DNA from: Cordilura impudica
Lineage: Eukaryota; Arthropoda; Insecta; Diptera; Scathophagidae
DNA: 64,000 nucleotides
Assembly: GCA_963682025.1 (NCBI GenBank)
Contig: OY821517.1
Span: forward strand, 233,747,326 to 233,811,325
Reading direction: 5' to 3'
The position numbers and the translations under genes were made by a program. Numbering within the stretch: the stretch's first letter is position 1; every line of letters begins with the position of its first letter. A model generated the notes under the pieces. The model made no database searches. It saw only the letters and a list, made by a program, of their open reading frames with translations, and was not told the origin of the DNA. Positions 19,808 through 30,700 of this stretch are shown here, in pieces.

Positions 19808-20671
19808 TGAATAAACGGCAAGCATATATTTTAGTTATGCTCTTATGAGCGGTTATAGACCAACTGTCTTTTTATTTAAATTTAAACTTAATTCTACCTA
19901 TAATAAATAACATAAATAACACACACACACAGACATATATTTAATCTAACTTAAGCTAGCGTGAGAACCAAATGTGTATGACACTTTGCAATGTAACCCA
20001 GCCATCTCACATCACACTGCAAGTTCGAAAAACTCAATACACTCACATTTTTTTACTAATACACACACATTTTCCGCAGTGGCACCAAATTTTTCGTGCG
20101 AGTAGTGGCAGACACTAACGATGATTAATGTTACCCTGTTATAAATTTAATGCAAATTTACTGGATTCTGTAAAATTGTAATTAAAGTTTTAACTTGTTA
20201 AATCTATTTAATGATTTATTTTTTGAAATGCGCATACAAAAACGCAAGTTTGTTAATTATAGAGCATAAATATTATTAACTATTATTAAAATAATACTAA
20301 TAATAATAAATGTAAACATTTTCCCTCAAACATGTGCCTGTATAATAAACTCGGTAACTCTACTTAAAATAAAATAAGAGAGAGAAGTATACAAATTTTT
20401 TCAAGTTTACGCTTCGACAACATTTTAAAAATGAGATTGTAGTCAGATGTGTGAGCATAAAATTTAATGGCGATGGTTTCGACTAATTCGAACAATTTTT
20501 CGTTGATAATACGTACACAACGATTTTAAAATTTCAGTGTGATGTGAGATTGGGGGGTAAGCAAATTATCATAAGTGACTGTGCAGTGCGATTCACATGG
20601 TGCATGGTGTTCTAAGCATGTTCTATTGCATGTCTGGAGCATGGCAATAGACATTGCTTGAACACACTACA
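19808..20671 (-). repeat. Gypsy-A 5' LTR (contains MITE-2)
   Basis: Begins TGTAGTGTGTTC on the minus strand at 20671 and ends near the CA at 19808-19809, just before the PBS. Without MITE-2 and its duplication it is about 300 bp. It matches the 3' LTR at 508-1153. Confidence 0.85.
19997..20557. mobile_element. MITE-2: 561-bp non-autonomous DNA element with TAA duplication
   Basis: Short inverted ends, CCCAGCCATCTCACATCACA on the left and a complement reading CCCCCCAATCTCACATCACA on the right, joined by non-coding AT-rich sequence. TAA flanks both ends (19994-19996 and 20558-20560). The 3' LTR at about 1045-1060 has the uninterrupted sequence TTTGCAATGTAAGCAAATT, a true empty site. GTAA (4 bp) is an alternative reading of the duplication. 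A different family from MITE-1. Confidence 0.9.
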
Positions 20672-20831
20672 GTTATTAATAATAGCCTAATTGTGTTAAT
20701 GCATTTTGTTCTTGTATATTTCATTCTGTTACTTTGTTTATTTTCTCATAGTAACATTGTATTAAAAACTTTATATTGATTCACAAACATTTTTTCTTGT
20801 TTACTATATATTGTATTTTTTCAATAAATTT
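20672..20831 (-). other. Gypsy-B 3' untranslated region, body side
   Basis: 160 bp of AT-rich sequence between the Gypsy-B integrase end and the Gypsy-A insertion point. Its continuation is 484-507 on the other side of Gypsy-A. No gene. Confidence 0.5.
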
Positions 20832-21770
20832 TTAGGGAATAATTTTACTATATTCATTCACACCATCAATATCAACAATCTCATATGGACCGCGATATGG
20901 TGATTCGTGTTTCTTTCTATTTCCTATTCTTATTAATACTTGATCTCCTATTTGGATGTCTATGCTATTTTCTTGTTTCTTTGAATCTTTACATCTTTTC
21001 AATTTTATTGTCTCTATAATTTTTCTAGCATTTTCAAAAGAATTCTTTAATCTTACTTTTTTCGTTTGTATAATTCTCAAAGTGATGTATTTTTTGTATT
21101 TCATTGTCATTGTGGTCACCTGGTAAACTAGGTAATTTTCCAAAAATTAACTCAAAAAGTGAGTGATTTGCGTCTACATGAGGTGTAGTATTATAAGCAA
21201 ATGTGTAGTATGGAACCCATGAGTACCAACTGTCATCAGTCACGAATGAAAGAAAATATTCATTTAAAACTCTATGATTTCTCTCCACAGTTCCCAGTGT
21301 TTCGTGATGATATGGTGTTGAGAATCTCTGTTCTATTTTCAAAAAATCACATAAGTCAGTCACCACCATAAATTTTCTGCCAAATAGGTATGGTCTGAAA
21401 AATTGTATATCCCAATGTATTCCGAGTTACTCTTTTTCTATTACCGGCATATGATATTGGTCTGTCTTCACCAATTTCTCCATGTCACAATATTACTCCT
21501 AATGCAAAATCAGATGCGTCTGTTGTCAATATGAATGGTCTTTCGAAATCGGGATATTGTAAAATTGGTGGACTTATTTATTTATGTCTCGAATTTTCGA
21601 ATGCATTTTGACATTGTTCTGTCCATTCAAATTTCATTCCTTTCCTCAATAGTTGATTTAAACAGCTTGCCATGTCTGCGAAGTTTTTGATAAATCGCCT
21701 GTAATAGTTACCAAATGCTACGAATCTTCTTACTTCGTCAGCATTTGCTGGAATTGGGTACTTCGTTATT
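20832..21770 (-). pseudogene. pol: Gypsy-B RNase H fused to integrase by an internal deletion
   Basis: Reading on the minus strand, 21570-21390 gives RNase H: LQYPDFERPF, TTDASDFALGVIL (catalytic Asp) and IHWDIQFFRPYLFGRKFMVVTD. The frame then goes straight into LCDFLKIEQRFSTPYHHETLGTVERN, the region between the second Asp and the Glu of an integrase. Everything from the RNase H core past the integrase zinc site and first Asp (about 1 kb in an intact element) is missing, and the joint keeps the frame at VVTD, a string both domains share. The integrase end (NTTPHVDANHSLFELIFGKLP) and a GPY-like tail (YRGPYEIVDI) follow to 20832. Confidence 0.85.
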
Positions 21771-21772
21771 GC

Positions 21773-22350
21773 TTAAAATTTTTCTGGATCAGGTTTTATT
21801 CCATTTGGTGTAATTAGGTGTCCTAGGTATACCACTTCATGTTTTAAGAAACAACATTTACTTGCGTTTATCTTCAGGTTGTATTTTTGTAATCTGTCTA
21901 AAACTTTTATCAGATTTGCATTATGATATTTCAGGCTGCATCCGAAAACTATTTTGTCATCAACATATAGAAAAGCTTCAGATTCTAGACCTGAAAATGC
22001 TATCGTCAACATTAGTTGAAAACTATTTGAAGATATCTTTAAACCAAAAGGCAATCTTGTTTATTGATAATGACCGACGGGTGTTGAAATTGCCGTGTAT
22101 GGACGTGATTGATGATCTAATTCAATCTGGTGGAGCTCTACCTAATTTGTCCAAAACATCGTCCAATCGTGTCAATGGAAATTTATCATTAACAATCTTG
22201 TCATTCTGTTTTCTAAAATCAACGACCAGTCTCCATTTTTTAAATCCTTTCTTAGGAACTAGTAACAATGGTGCTGTTCATAAAAATTATTGGTTGTTAA
22301 TTCCTCATCGTCGGTGTGAAAAATTGATTGGCATTTTTCTAAAATTTTAA
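21773..22350 (-). pseudogene. pol: Gypsy-B reverse transcriptase (decayed)
   Basis: 22054-21773 reads PFGLKISSNSFQLMLTIAF, AFLYVDDKIVFGCS (YVDD) and CCFLKHEVVYLGHLITPNG, the RT palm and connection of a Gypsy Pol. Upstream (22260-22055) the conserved DYR and FPLPR-type blocks can be seen only in pieces across frame changes. It lacks an intact frame. Confidence 0.85.
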
Positions 22351-22780
22351 TCAATTCCTCATCATTATTATCCAACTTCAAATCGACTAGTAATTTTTTG
22401 AATCGCTCATATGTGTATTCATTATTCTTTCTATTTATAGAGCATATGACATAGTTTTTTAATGCTATGGTTTCTATTTTTTCATTATGTATTGTTATCA
22501 CGATATTATCATCCTTTGTATCAAACGTTAGTATGTATTTGTCATAGTCAATGTTGCATCGATATGCTGCATCGGTTTTTATCGGAAAATCACTTGCAAC
22601 TAAATGTACTTTATGTTTGATGGTTGTGTCATCAAATTTTATTTTCGCATCTATGGAACCTAATGATTTTATCTGTTCTTTCGAAATTCCTGTTAGGCAA
22701 CAATAATCATCTGGATTTTCTTGGTAACAGTATATAAAATTCTCTCTGCACAGTGAGACATCTGCTCCTGTGTCTATCAT
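22259..22780 (-). pseudogene. pol: Gypsy-B aspartic protease and pre-RT linker
   Basis: A 173-residue frame starting MIDTGADVSLCRENF, the DTG loop of a retropepsin. HLVASDFPIKTDAAYRCNIDY follows as the C-terminal part, then a long linker toward the RT with TDDEELTTNNFYEQ, the string before RT also seen in Gypsy-A (KITTYNFYKQ). The Met is internal: the frame upstream (22781-22800) continues the same domain. Confidence 0.82.
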
Positions 22781-22789
22781 AAATTTTAA

Positions 22790-24620
22790 TGGGTGATCTG
22801 TTTCTACTATATGTAATTTAACGTAATTTTTAAGATCTGGAGAGATGCCAAATATTTTGTTTTCACCTATTGGTTGATCACCGGAAGTTCTTCTTGGGTG
22901 AACTCCTGTTGTTGGGAGTTTCCCTGGCTCTGTATTTGGTTAACATTATAGTTTCTTCTGTTGTTAAAATTGCTTCTATTTCTGTAGTTGTTTCCTCTAA
23001 AATTATTATTATTATTTCTATTGAAACCATACTGTTGTTGTTACCATTTCTAAATCCGTTACTTCTATTATTATTGCTGTTGTTGTTGTAACTGGTATTG
23101 TTATAATTGTTATTATTACCATTGAATCTATTATTATTGTAACTGTTGTTAGTGCTGTTAGATCTGTTGCTGTTGTTTCTGTTGTTATTGAAGCTTTGAC
23201 GTGAATTTCCGTTGTTATTGCAACCGCGATTTCCGTCTGCTCTACTATTTACGCTGTGATATAGTACTTGCCTTTCACGTACTCTAGCTGATGAATCTTC
23301 TGCGATTCTTCATGCTTCTGAAGAAGTGTTTACTCTAATTGCTTCGATGGTCGATTTGATTTGTGAATCCCTTAAGCCATTTTTAAAAACGTTAAATGCC
23401 AAAGCATTATTTGTTCTGTATATTGCAGATCTGTTTGCTTCGCCAATCTCCACATTTTGCACTTCATTTAACTCGCTTATCAGATACTCTATCTTATCTG
23501 CAAAACCTCTGATATTGTCACCTATCTGAATCGTATTTGTTAGTTTCTGTAGTTATTATTCAATGATTTAGCGGGTTTGTAGGCTTTTGTCAATGCTAAC
23601 ACCAACTAACTAACACTTGTTGGAACTGTTTCTTGTTTTATTCTATTCTGCACCTTTAAATCCAGACGTGACTTGAATACAAAATTAGAAGAAACTTTCT
23701 TTTCAGGTACTACTGTCTCATGCAGTATTTCGAGATTCGTTACAAAGTTATGTAACTCCTCTTTCGTGCCTGTAAATACAGGTATCAGCTTTGAAATTAC
23801 TGATATTTCGTCCATGCCCATCATGTTGGTCGCCTTTTCCTGTTGTGTTAGTTTCCCTGTATTCTTTTTGTTTGTGTGAGCTTCTTAAATTTCTAACGCT
23901 TCTTTCCTAAGTGCTTTGTATGTGTCAGTAATATTTTGTCTATTTCCCTGTGTCAATTCAGGATCTATAAAATATTTTTCTAATTGTTTCTGTAGTTCTG
24001 TCATCTCCTTTTTTTAATTCTACTGTTTCAAGAGCATAGGGTCTACCTAGTGATTTCCTAGCATTCACTGTTATAGTTTTTAGTTTTTCCAATAGGGCTT
24101 CCATATAGATATAATTTTATTCGATTGTTTTTCTTTTTTTTATATTTTATTTATGAAATTTTTGTTTGTATATAAGTTTCTAGTGACAATTTCTATTATA
24201 TTTTCATTTTATCTTTTTTTTTTCTTTACCTTATATCCATTTATTTAGTGAAATTTTTGTGTGATTCTAAAACTCTTTTTTCCTTTTTCATGTTCTTCAA
24301 AAATATGTTCAGTTCCTTTCTTCTGTTCTTTATTTTTTCTTCTAGTGTCGTTTTTCTACTGATTTCTTCTTCGCAACTTAATTCACTTTATAAGACGTTC
24401 AATTTCGTCTTCATACGGCTTTCAAAGTCGCCCCTATTTGCCTTTATTATCGAAAGATCTACCTTCGGTATATTTAAATGTCTGTCTATTTTATTTTTGT
24501 TCAAAGTTTTTATTGGCCTCGGACCAATGTCCAAAATTTCTGGTCTCTCTAACCTTTCTCCTGTCTTTAACTTCTTTCTCCAGTTTTCCTCAGTGATTTT
24601 TATTTCTTCTAATACCTCTT
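22790..24620 (-). pseudogene. gag: Gypsy-B gag (decayed)
   Basis: Gag pieces are spread over several frames. 23824-23606 has ISVISKLIPVFTGTKEELHNFVTNLEILH, comparable with PDFDGRAENLTAFLDAL of Gypsy-A Gag. 23250-22880 is an Asn/Arg-rich tail typical of Gag C-termini in this group (NNNN, NRNN, RNYNVNQ runs). 24620-24250 carries lysine-rich sequence that may be the N-terminal part. Open frames on the plus strand over the same stretch are shadows. Confidence 0.7.
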
Positions 24621-25343
24621 AAAGCCATTTCTCCATTTAACTTCATTTATTTTTAATAAATCTTATAATTTTTAAATTTTCTATTCCTCTTAATTGTTTC
24701 CTAAATTATTCCTGACTTGTTGTCTTCTGATCTGTTCTTTCACATACCGTCTCAGGTATTTGATTAATAATGTCAAAGTTGTTGCTACGAAATTTAGAAT
24801 TACACCTCTATGCTAATACTGACAGCTGTGCGTTTACTGAAGCTGCAACCGCTTACTGTACCTTATTCTGGGTGTTTCCCACTTTCACTATTAATTTAAA
24901 AAAAAAAATAAAAAAATGTCCGTCTGTTATCTTTTCTAAAAAAAATTTTGTAAATACGAAAAAAATGTTTTTCACTAAAATCACACAAAATTCACTTAAT
25001 ATATTTTTTAAACAATTTTCAATATTTTAACAAGTTCATTTTTGTTTTTGTTTTTCAATTCAATTCAAACATTTAATAATTTTTTTTTGTTCTTAATTGT
25101 AAAAATTTTTTTTTTCACATTCAATATTTTTCACTTATATTCTTTTCTTAGTGTTCTGTAGAAATATTGGAATCTCCTCCAGACATGCCCATGCATCTTC
25201 TGGATTTGAATTTACAATTATACAATACAAATTTCTCCTTCAAGTTTTCATCAGGATTGTGTTGTTTGTAATTGTTGTCAAGATTTGTTCTCAGGATGCT
25301 GATGACTGTTGTCCGCAGGATCAGTTGAAGAATTCCAGTGTTG
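24621..25343 (-). other. Gypsy-B 5' leader
   Basis: AT-rich, with poly(A)/poly(T) runs and no convincing coding region. It lies between gag and the PBS. No feature beyond position. Confidence 0.5.
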
Positions 25344-25358
25344 TTTCCAGGATCGCCA
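25344..25358 (-). other. Primer binding site of Gypsy-B
   Basis: TGGCGATCCTGGAAA on the minus strand, five bases after the LTR end. It shares TGGCGATCCTG with the Gypsy-A site. Confidence 0.75.
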
Positions 25359-25363
25359 TATAA

Positions 25364-25962
25364 TGTGGTTATACATTATTAATCCTTCTCATGAGATTGA
25401 TCTTTGTAAAATAAAAAGCCAAGTTATAAGCTTCCGGGTTGACTCCAAATTTTAGATTGATTTTTATTTTTCATAAGTTCTTTCTTATATAATATTTTTA
25501 CTTATTATTATAATCCTCTTAATTTCTATTTCTCACTCTTTACAGAAATTGTTTTCAATATCTTACAACTAGCCTCCAAACTATTCTCTCATGTTTGCTT
25601 GTGTGTGTGAACGGCTATGTTTAGTCATTTGTCAGTCTGTAATCCAATTTGTCATTATACTCCCAGTGCCCCAATTTTGGTGGTTTATTGGCATTAACAG
25701 AAATCAATTTCATAAATGCACCTTAATGCCTTACATTTATTTCTACACCAGTGGATCATATCACATTTATTTCTACACCAGACACACTTGGATCAGTATA
25801 TTTTATTGCTTTAATTTTTAATTGCTTTAAAACTTTTTTTTTATTTACTTTGTTGTGCCCTCACACGTTGCAATACATGAATGATATTGTGTATGCTCAA
25901 ATATCATTCCAAATGTTTGTACATTTTGGTACTCTATATTGTGCATACACAACATCATTACA
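25364..25962 (-). repeat. Gypsy-B 5' LTR
   Basis: 599 bp from TGTAATGATGTTG at 25962 (minus strand) to CA at 25364-25365, followed by the PBS. The first 112 bp are shared with the 3' LTR stub at 360-471. Confidence 0.82.
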
Positions 25963-25974
25963 AATTCTAAACAA
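25962..25974. repeat. Target-site duplication, left copy (I element)
   Basis: AAATTCTAAACAA, identical to 31541-31553. The first base is also the last base of the Gypsy-B LTR, so the LINE entered at the very edge of that element. Confidence 0.88.
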
Positions 25975-26178
25975 CAGTCTGAGTTGAGCTCTCGAAGCGA
26001 CTACATCTTTTTCAACTTTATTATTCTTTGCGCGTTCAACTATTGTAAACCCATACAAAAATAAAAAAAATAAAAAAAAACAACAAGTGAAAAAACAATA
26101 ACAAAATTGCAGACTATCATTTTTGAAGTTAAAAAAAAATAATATAAAGACAATACCTGTTACACAAACTATTTAAAA

Positions 26179-27455
26179 ATGAATAAACCACCGAATATTG
26201 GATTTCAATTCTCTCCTCATCTACCTTCGTTTCAAATAGACAATACCAAAAATATGAAGGATCTCTCTTTTGGCCCAAAATACATAATGATGTCCAGAAT
26301 TGAAAACTCGCTAACTCCCACCAATGATACGCATAATAATTCACCATCTGGAAAAGAAACCCTTACCAATGTATCACCCTTCCTTATAAAAAAAAGTGAT
26401 TGATAGTGTCTGCGGAGAGATTGATATGTGTAAAAAACTCCAATCTGGTGCAATTTTATTAAAAACAAAAAACTTTTCTCAAGCAAACAAACTGATAAAA
26501 TTAATCTCCCTCTCCCCCACCATTAAAGTGGAAGTGTCGGAACACGAAACTCTAAATCAATCCAAAGGCGTGATATATTGTAACGACTTGAGAAACATAC
26601 CGGAAAGCGAAATTCTTGAAGAACTCAAATCACAGAACGTTATCGAAGTCAAGAAAATCTTGAAGAAACAAAACAAAATCATGAACGAAACAGAAACTAC
26701 AAATAACAACAACACCTTAATTGAAACTGGACTTGTAATAATAACATTTGCAGCAATTAATCTTCCAGAAACTATCAATATTGGTTATCAGAGAACTAGA
26801 GTCAGAACTTTTATCCCACTTCCACTGAAATGCAAGGATTGTTTTCGTTTTGGACATCTGTCAAAATTTTGCAAATTCGAAAAATTATGCATCAACTGCG
26901 GTAATATTGACCATCTTGCTGAAAACGAATTATGTGTAAACACGAAAACATGTAACAACTGCAAAGAAAATAATTTACCCGATACTAACCATTCAGCTAT
27001 TAGTAAAATTTGCCCAATATTCCTAAAACACAAAGAAATACAAGCTATTAAAACCCTAGAAAAAGTTGACAACAGAACCGCGCTCTTGAAATACAATGAG
27101 AGACACTCAAATAAAAACAGTTACGCTAATGTTACGAGATCCAAAGTTATTTACGATACACCAAATGAAACGGCAACAACATCAAAAACAATAGTCGCAA
27201 ACTCAAATAATCAAACAAACAACACTACAGTACCAAATTCAACAAAAATCAAAGAACAACAAGAGACAGCCAATATAACTACAACAAACAACTTAACAAC
27301 ATCACCATCTAAATCTGAAAAAAAAAATACAAATACTTCCTTTAAACATATCGAGACGTACCAGAAGCCAACTTAAGAGAGGAGTTAAAAAACCTAATAT
27401 ATCGAAAGATAAAGATAGTCAAGACAGTGAAGAGACAGATAATGTAATGGAATAA
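26179..27455 (+). pseudogene. I-element ORF1, gag-like CCHC protein (frameshifted)
   Basis: Starts at ATG 26179 (NKPPNIGFQFSP) and changes frame at an A8 run near 26390. The main part is 26396-27376, and the coding frame changes once more near another A-run (27320-27330) to reach a basic, acidic-tailed C-terminus ending at TAA 27453-27455. Three knuckles are visible: CKDCFRFGHLSKFC, CINCGNIDHLAENELC and CNNCKENN...C. The middle has a fold resembling the RNA-recognition part of I-type ORF1 proteins. Its role is RNA binding and nuclear delivery. Both breaks lie at homopolymer A-runs, so assembly error is possible. Confidence 0.85.
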
Positions 27456-27478
27456 TTAATAATCAATTAACACATTAA

Positions 27479-27575
27479 GTGCCATTGATAGTTGAGTTGA
27501 TCTGCGTCTGAAGTGGATTGTGACTTTGGCTTACTTCGACTTCAGGCGATGCATTGTCTCCACTGTCAATGGCAC
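27479..27575 (+). other. Hairpin between I-element ORF1 and ORF2
   Basis: A 97-nt inverted repeat. The outer arms GTGCCATTGATAG and CTGTCAATGGCAC pair over 13 positions with one G-U. The inner arms GTCTGAAGT and ACTTCAGGC pair over 9 positions with one G-U. It fills a good part of the 253-base ORF1-ORF2 gap. A structured leader for ORF2 translation is an inference; no ribozyme core was recognised. Confidence 0.75.
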
Positions 27576-27708
27576 ATACACATATAATTTTATTTATTCA
27601 TATATATATACTCACACCTAACATTATTTTTGTATTTCCAAACCAAAAAAAAAAAAATACTACTAATATAGCACTTATACAAGTTAATACAATATCAATA
27701 TTTTTACC

Positions 27709-30700
27709 ATGTCACTAAAAATTTTACAATGGAATATAAGAGGTTATTCGAACAATTTTAACGAACTGCAAATTCTCATCAAAAAACATAGTCCTAAAAT
27801 AATTACTCTACAAGAAACACACATTCAGAACAACACAAATATAATAATTCCAATTTCTTACAAAATTTATCTATCATCTTCAACTCACAACGCTTTTGGC
27901 GGCTCAGCGATACTGATCCACTATTCAATTCAGCATGAACTAATAAATTCTCTTAATGATTTTGATTCCCTATCACTTCTTATACACTCTAAACAATCAT
28001 TTGTAATTTTTAGCACATATATACCTCCCACAAAATCTTTTAAACTTAACGACCTTGTTCAATTATACGAAACTAGATCCCACCCAGTATTAATAACTGG
28101 CGACTTTAATAGCTGGCACGCCAGCTGGGGGTCTAGCTCGAGCAACAGAAGAGGCATGACACTATCAAAATATATTACTCAATCAAGACTAACTATTTTG
28201 AGCAATGGATCTCCAACACATTACTCTACACACAGGACCTTTACTAATATAGACTTAACAATTATATCCACAGCTTTAGCCATCCAAGCACACTGGAAAA
28301 TCGAAAACGATTTGTCAGGTAGTGACCACTTCCCTATTATCACCTCACTTTTCCCAAATAACGAAAATTCAGTTAGCCCAAATCTTAGACCACGGTTTAA
28401 TCTAAATAATGCAAAATGGACAAGTTATAAAATGCTGTCTGAAAGATTTAGCACATCACGACCAATTAGCCATAATATAAACAAAGAGGCTGCGAATATT
28501 CACAAAATAATTCTACAAAGTGCCAATGAAAGCATATCACAACAGAAATCAATAAGATATAATCACTCGGTTCCATGGTGGTCCAAAACATTAGAGAAAC
28601 TAAAGGCTCATAAAAACAATTTGTGGTATAAATTCCGTAGGAATATTTCAACCGAAAATTAATTAAATTACAAAAGAGCTTTTGCCCTATACAAAAGAGA
28701 AATAAAAATGTCAAAAAGTAAGTCAATTCACAGTTTTACATCTGAAATTAACCCCGCAACCCCTGTAGATAAAATGTGGTGTAATATTCGGAGATTCTGC
28801 GGTTTAAAACCAAAGATCCCAATTCATTCCATTCAGGATATTAACAACGCTCAAAATAAAATTACAGACCCAAGTGAAGCTGCAAATACCTTCTGCGAAT
28901 ATTGGTCTAGAGAATCCAATGACAAAAAATTTTAACCTACCTTTCAGCACCTAAAGCAATCCGCAATACAGAATACCAAACACCTCACTCCAGGAAAAAA
29001 CGCTTCCTTTATAGAAGGAAAGATTAATATGATGGAACTTTCCATTGCTCTTAACAAATTGAGAGGTAAAACACCCGGGCTTGACCGTATTTCATACCCA
29101 ATGATAAAAAATCTATCACACATGTTACACAAAAGATTAGTTCTACTATACAACAATATTCTTGACAACTATATTCCACAATTATATAAAACCAGCTTAA
29201 TTATTCCTATACTGAAACCCAAAGAAAATAAAACTATCGTATCATCTTATCGCCCAATCTCGCTAAATCCATGCTGTTCTAAAGTCTTGGACAAAATCAT
29301 AGCCAACAGACTATGGTGGTTTGTCACTACAAATAAACTAATCAATAGCCATCAATATGGCTTCATAAAAGGAAAATCGATTTCTGACCCCCTACTCTAT
29401 CTGGATTTTAAAATTAGTCAAGCACTTCAAAACAAAAATCATTTATCAATCATTTCACTTGACTTTGCTAAAGCTTTTGTTAAAATAGGCATACATTCTA
29501 TACTAACCCAACTCGAAGAATGGAAAATAGGCCCAAAAATCCATAACTATATTAAAAACTACTTAACTAATAGAAAAATCATTGTTAAAAACAATTCCTA
29601 TTACTCAAAAATGCATTAACTATATAACGGTATTCCCCAAGGTTCGCCACTTTCAGTTATTTTGTTCCTAATTGCATACAACAAACTTTCACATGTAATA
29701 TCCCTCCACAAAGAGCTTGATTTTGTCGCTTACGCAGATGACTATGTCATAATAAAAAAACTCAATAAAACCAAAAACCAAAATATAGATATTAACGTTT
29801 TTATTTCAGACATTCTTAATTGGGGTGAGTCTTCAGGCGCACAATTATCTCTTAACAAATGTAAACACCTACATATATGTAGAAAGCACAATTGCTCTCC
29901 CATCCTGCACAGTAATAATTCAGCAATAGAAGCGGTTACTAGCCTTAAGATACTCGGAATAGTTTTTAATAACCATTACAGATGGAACTCACATATTGAA
30001 TATCTTAACTCTTCTCTATTAAATAGGCTTAACATTATCAAATGTCTTTCGTACAAAAAATTCAATTGTAATACATCCTCCCTTATCCATATCCTCAAAT
30101 CGGTATTAATATCTAAAATCAACTATGGTATCTACCTGTATGGATATGCACCCAAGAGCACTTTGAACAAAATAAAAACAATATTTAGTTCAGCCTTACG
30201 CCTCTCCCTAGGAGCTTTTAGAACATCTATAAAAAACTTAATTTTTGAAGCGGACACAATGGAACTTGAACAATACAGGGAATTTGCTACTGCAAAACTA
30301 TTTAAATCCATCATGTTTAATGACCGCTACCCACTCTCAAATATTTAAAAAAAGTCAATTCATCATAAAAAATTCAAAAAAATTCCATCAGCACTAACAC
30401 ATATCGTCCAATTTTGTAAAAACCACAATTTACCCTTCAATATCCCTCAGCCATCTCTTATAAACAATCCCATTTGGACAATCGACCTTTCTACAATTGA
30501 CACATCCCTCAACGAAAACAAAAAATCATCAACAAATAACGAAATGTATAAACGGAAATTCAATGAAATTCAACATAAATTAAATGACCATCATTTCCTA
30601 TATACAGATGGTTACAGATCTGAAAATGGAATTAGTTATTGCGGTGTCGATAACACCAAAGCCTTGGTAAATTCAATTTTACCCGAATATAGCACCAATT

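Larger units (their letters stand above)
508..20671 (-). mobile_element. Gypsy-A: Ty3/Gypsy LTR retrotransposon with four internal insertions
   Basis: A minus-strand element with 3' LTR about 508-1153 and 5' LTR 19808-20671. The internal parts are, in element order: PBS at 19802, 5' leader (19799-18679 and 16081-15899), gag (11868-11099), protease (4957-4526), RT/RNase H (4474-2895), integrase (2894-1786), 3' UTR and PPT (1165-1154). Later insertions are the R1-clade LINE, the long-TIR DNA transposon, a truncated CR1-like LINE and one MITE per LTR. Without them the element would be roughly 6 kb with LTRs of about 300 bp. It lies inside the 3' untranslated part of Gypsy-B. No clean target duplication is visible, because the outer end of the left LTR does not match the 5' LTR over its last 37 bp. 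Confidence 0.88.
346..25962 (-). mobile_element. Gypsy-B: old Ty3/Gypsy LTR retrotransposon, split by Gypsy-A
   Basis: The outermost element of the nest, on the minus strand. The 5' LTR is 25364-25962 and the internal region runs 25361 down to 20672. The PPT and the remaining 126 bp of the 3' LTR are at 483-346, on the far side of Gypsy-A. The two LTR pieces share a long matched segment (about 360-471 and 25850-25962), and both end at ATTACA on the plus strand, i.e. TGTAAT on the element strand. The internal region encodes decayed gag, protease (DTGAD), reverse transcriptase (YVDD) and a fused RNase H/integrase remnant, with many frame breaks. Its outer left end is lost in the AAAAATT array, so no target duplication can be checked. 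Confidence 0.85.

Noticed and set aside
508..20671. Assigning the LTR at 19808-20671 to Gypsy-B as its 3' LTR
   Set aside because: No polypurine tract borders it on the Gypsy-B side, a PBS borders it on the Gypsy-A side, and the true Gypsy-B PPT and LTR are at 346-483.
24248..24622. 124-codon plus-strand ORF rich in Phe and Ser
   Set aside because: It is the shadow of lysine/glutamate-rich minus-strand gag sequence of Gypsy-B.
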